A stretch of DNA of 6,976 nucleotides from positions 1 to 6,976 of the forward strand of contig JBBRHH010000330.1 in NCBI GenBank assembly GCA_038222915.1, given 5' to 3'. The position numbers and the translations under genes are program-made. Within the stretch, counting starts at the first letter, position 1; every line of letters begins with the position of its first letter. The notes below the pieces were generated by a model. That model searched no databases, was not told the DNA's origin, and saw nothing but the letters and a program-made list of their open reading frames with translations. Shown piece by piece: positions 5,546 through 6,976 of this stretch. Origin of the DNA: JBBRHH01 sp038222915 (GTDB taxonomy: Bacteria; Planctomycetota; Phycisphaerae; Tepidisphaerales; Tepidisphaeraceae).

Positions 5546-6976
5546 ATGGCCTATACCGTTCTTGCCCGCCGCTATCGTTCCGCGACCTTTGATGAAGTCA
5601 TTGGCCAGAATCATGTTGCGCAGACTTTGAAACGGGCGATTGAGTCGGATCGTATTGCCCATGCATATCTTTTCAACGGCACGCGCGGGGTCGGCAAGAC
5701 TTCGATGGCGCGGATCATGGCCAAGGCGCTGAATTGTGAAAATGCGCCGGGGCCGACGTCTTCGCCTTGCCTCAAGTGCGGGTCGTGTCTGGGGATTGCG
5801 CGCGGGGATGATGTCGATGTGATCGAGATCGACGCCGCGTCGAATACGGGCGTGGACAATATTCGTGAGCTGATTGAGAGCGCGCAATACCGGCCGGCCC
5901 GGAGCCGGTTCAAGGTCTACATCATCGACGAAGTGCACATGCTGTCGAAGAGCGCGTTTAATGCACTTTTAAAGACTCTGGAGGAGCCGCCGTCGCATGT
6001 GAAGTTTATTCTGGCGACGACCGAGCCGGAGAAGGTGCTGCCGACGATTTTGTCGCGCTGCCAGCGGTATGATTTTCGGAATATTCCGTCGCGCGAAATC
6101 GCCGGGCATCTGAAGGCGATCTGCCGGGATGAGAAGATCAATGCTTCGGACGATGCGCTTTTGATGGTGGCGAAGACGGGTGCGGGGTCGATGCGGGATT
6201 CGCTTTCGCTGCTTGATCGATTGCTGAGCGTTGGGGAGAAGGAACTGAATCTCGATTCGATCGAGCAGTTGCTGGGGTTGCCCAAGAGCCAGGTGATTTT
6301 TGATCTGGCGCAGGCGATTGGCGAGGGGCGGGTGAAGGAGGTGCTGGAGCAGGCCGACAAAACTATCAATGATGGGATGGCCGTCGATTCATTGCTGGCT
6401 TCGTTGAGCGATCATTTGCGGAACCTGTTGATTCTGCGGACGTGCGGGGCCGATTCGGAGTTGGTGGAGGTGCCGGGGTTGGCGACGGATCTGCTGGTGA
6501 AGCAGGCCGAGCGGTTTAATCCGCTAAGCGTGACGCAGGATATTACGATCCTGGAAGAGCTGCGGCGGCAATTGCGGACGACGCAGGCGGCAAGGCCGAT
6601 TCTGGATGCGACGCTGGTGCGGCTGACGCTTGCGGATCAGTTTGCGGAGATTGGCGATTTGATGTCGCGGGTGAATGGTGGGGGGGGTGGGGCGCCGGTT
6701 CAAAAAAAAAAGCCTGAGGTAGTGGGTGCGCCGGAGGTTGCGCGGTCGGCCGTTGTGTCGGCGATGCGTGAATCGCCGGTGGTGGAAACGCCTGCTCCAG
6801 CTGTGAGAGTTGCTGCGCCGATGCCAGTAGCGCCGCCCGTGGCCGCTCTGGTGGTTGAGACGCCGCCGCCTGTGACTGTTGTTGCGTTGGATCTGGATGA
6901 TGACGACGATCTGCCCCGGCCGGGCAAGGTTTGGGAGGGGCCGTCGGTTTCGCTGGCGGAGTTGATGAAGCAGCAC
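5546..6976 (+). CDS. dnaX: DNA polymerase III subunits tau/gamma (3' end outside window)
   Basis: The ATPase subunit of the clamp loader, which opens the sliding clamp and loads it on primed DNA; tau also links the clamp loader to the polymerase core and helicase. The 477 codons in the window are open with no stop, so the gene continues past the edge. Seen: N-terminal LARRYRSATFDEVIGQ (6-21), Walker A GTRGVGKT (45-52), zinc module cysteines C64, C75, C78 and C81, Walker B IIDEVH (126-131), sensor-1 LATTEPEKV (156-164) and the SRC motif (170-172) with its trans-acting arginine. These match the AAA+ core of E. coli DnaX in order and position. Residues up to about 375 cover domains I-III. A Gly-rich linker then leads to KKK (387-389) and a Pro/Ala/Val-rich segment. 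The A10G tract (6702-6711, G 6712) in this linker is a frameshift candidate. ATG 5546 is chosen because it begins the conserved MAYxVLARRYR. No Shine-Dalgarno is visible. Confidence 0.98.
   Translation, partial: MAYTVLARRYRSATFDEVIGQNHVAQTLKRAIESDRIAHAYLFNGTRGVGKTSMARIMAKALNCENAPGPTSSPCLKCGSCLGIARGDDVDVIEIDAASNTGVDNIRELIESAQYRPARSRFKVYIIDEVHMLSKSAFNALLKTLEEPPSHVKFILATTEPEKVLPTILSRCQRYDFRNIPSREIAGHLKAICRDEKINASDDALLMVAKTGAGSMRDSLSLLDRLLSVGEKELNLDSIEQLLGLPKSQVIFDLAQAIGEGRVKEVLEQADKTINDGMAVDSLLASLSDHLRNLLILRTCGADSELVEVPGLATDLLVKQAERFNPLSVTQDITILEELRRQLRTTQAARPILDATLVRLTLADQFAEIGDLMSRVNGGGGGAPVQKKKPEVVGAPEVARSAVVSAMRESPVVETPAPAVRVAAPMPVAPPVAALVVETPPPVTVVALDLDDDDDLPRPGKVWEGPSVSLAELMKQH
6702..6722 (+). 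promoter_or_regulatory. dnaX: Candidate dnaX programmed frameshift/slippage site
   Basis: Ten A (6702-6711) and G 6712 are read as CAA AAA AAA AAG. The last seven bases, A AAA AAG (6706-6712), are the E. coli dnaX slippery heptamer in the same phase. After a -1 shift the frame reads GCC then TGA (6715-6717). After a shift the other way, or loss of one A in the RNA, it reads AGC CTG AGG TAG (stop at 6720-6722). A -1 product would have about 390 residues and end after domain III, as gamma does in E. coli. The site and stops are seen directly; use in the cell is inferred. Confidence 0.7.
6759..6778 (+). promoter_or_regulatory. Stable hairpin downstream of the dnaX slippery site
   Basis: CGGCGAT (6759-6765) and ATCGCCG (6772-6778) form a perfect 7-bp stem with a 6-nt loop, extendable by G-U pairs. 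It lies 46 nt after the slippery heptamer, much farther than the stimulatory hairpin of E. coli dnaX, so its role is doubtful. Confidence 0.3.

Noticed and set aside
5384..6369. Minus-strand frames opposite dnaX
   Set aside because: The + strand is open for 477 codons with complete DnaX motifs. The opposite frames have no recognisable features.

Overview
The window looks like chromosomal DNA of a planctomycete, most likely class Phycisphaerae (inference). Three things point there. One large protein starts with the planctomycete-type N-terminal motif LEPRxFLS. Another carries the GLCPxCxYDLRATPxRCPECG zinc ribbon that recurs in small membrane proteins of this group. The von Willebrand A (vWA) and DUF3311-type proteins also resemble planctomycete families. 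Several starts lack a Shine-Dalgarno (SD) site. No tRNA, rRNA, CRISPR array, insertion sequence or phage gene was seen.

Layout, right to left. The right end (5546 to the edge) holds dnaX on the + strand, coding the clamp-loader subunit of DNA polymerase III; it runs out of the window. Divergent from it, across a 158-bp shared promoter region, is fmt (methionyl-tRNA formyltransferase, 5387-4446, minus). On the same strand follow a secreted alpha-helical protein with an RTX/EF-hand-like calcium-binding region (4372-3143) and, 19 nt later, a membrane zinc-ribbon/vWA fusion that is frameshifted (3123-1967). After a 309-bp gap comes an FG-GAP/VCBS seven-repeat beta-propeller surface protein (1657-539). 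After another gap comes a two-helix DUF3311-type membrane protein (261-19), whose stop codon overlaps the ATG of a further gene that leaves the window at base 1.

How they fit together. dnaX and fmt are housekeeping genes for replication and translation initiation. The 4372-1967 pair is probably co-transcribed, perhaps from fmt. The FG-GAP protein and the DUF3311 cluster look like separate envelope-related transcription units.

The most notable signal is in dnaX: a run of ten A followed by G contains the heptamer A AAA AAG in the correct phase for -1 ribosomal frameshifting, and both alternative frames stop within four codons after it. This is the arrangement expected for making a short gamma-like product (about 390 residues) besides full-length tau. 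The second notable signal is the vWA gene, which has lost its metal-site residues, has a single-base frameshift, and is joined to an unrelated membrane module.
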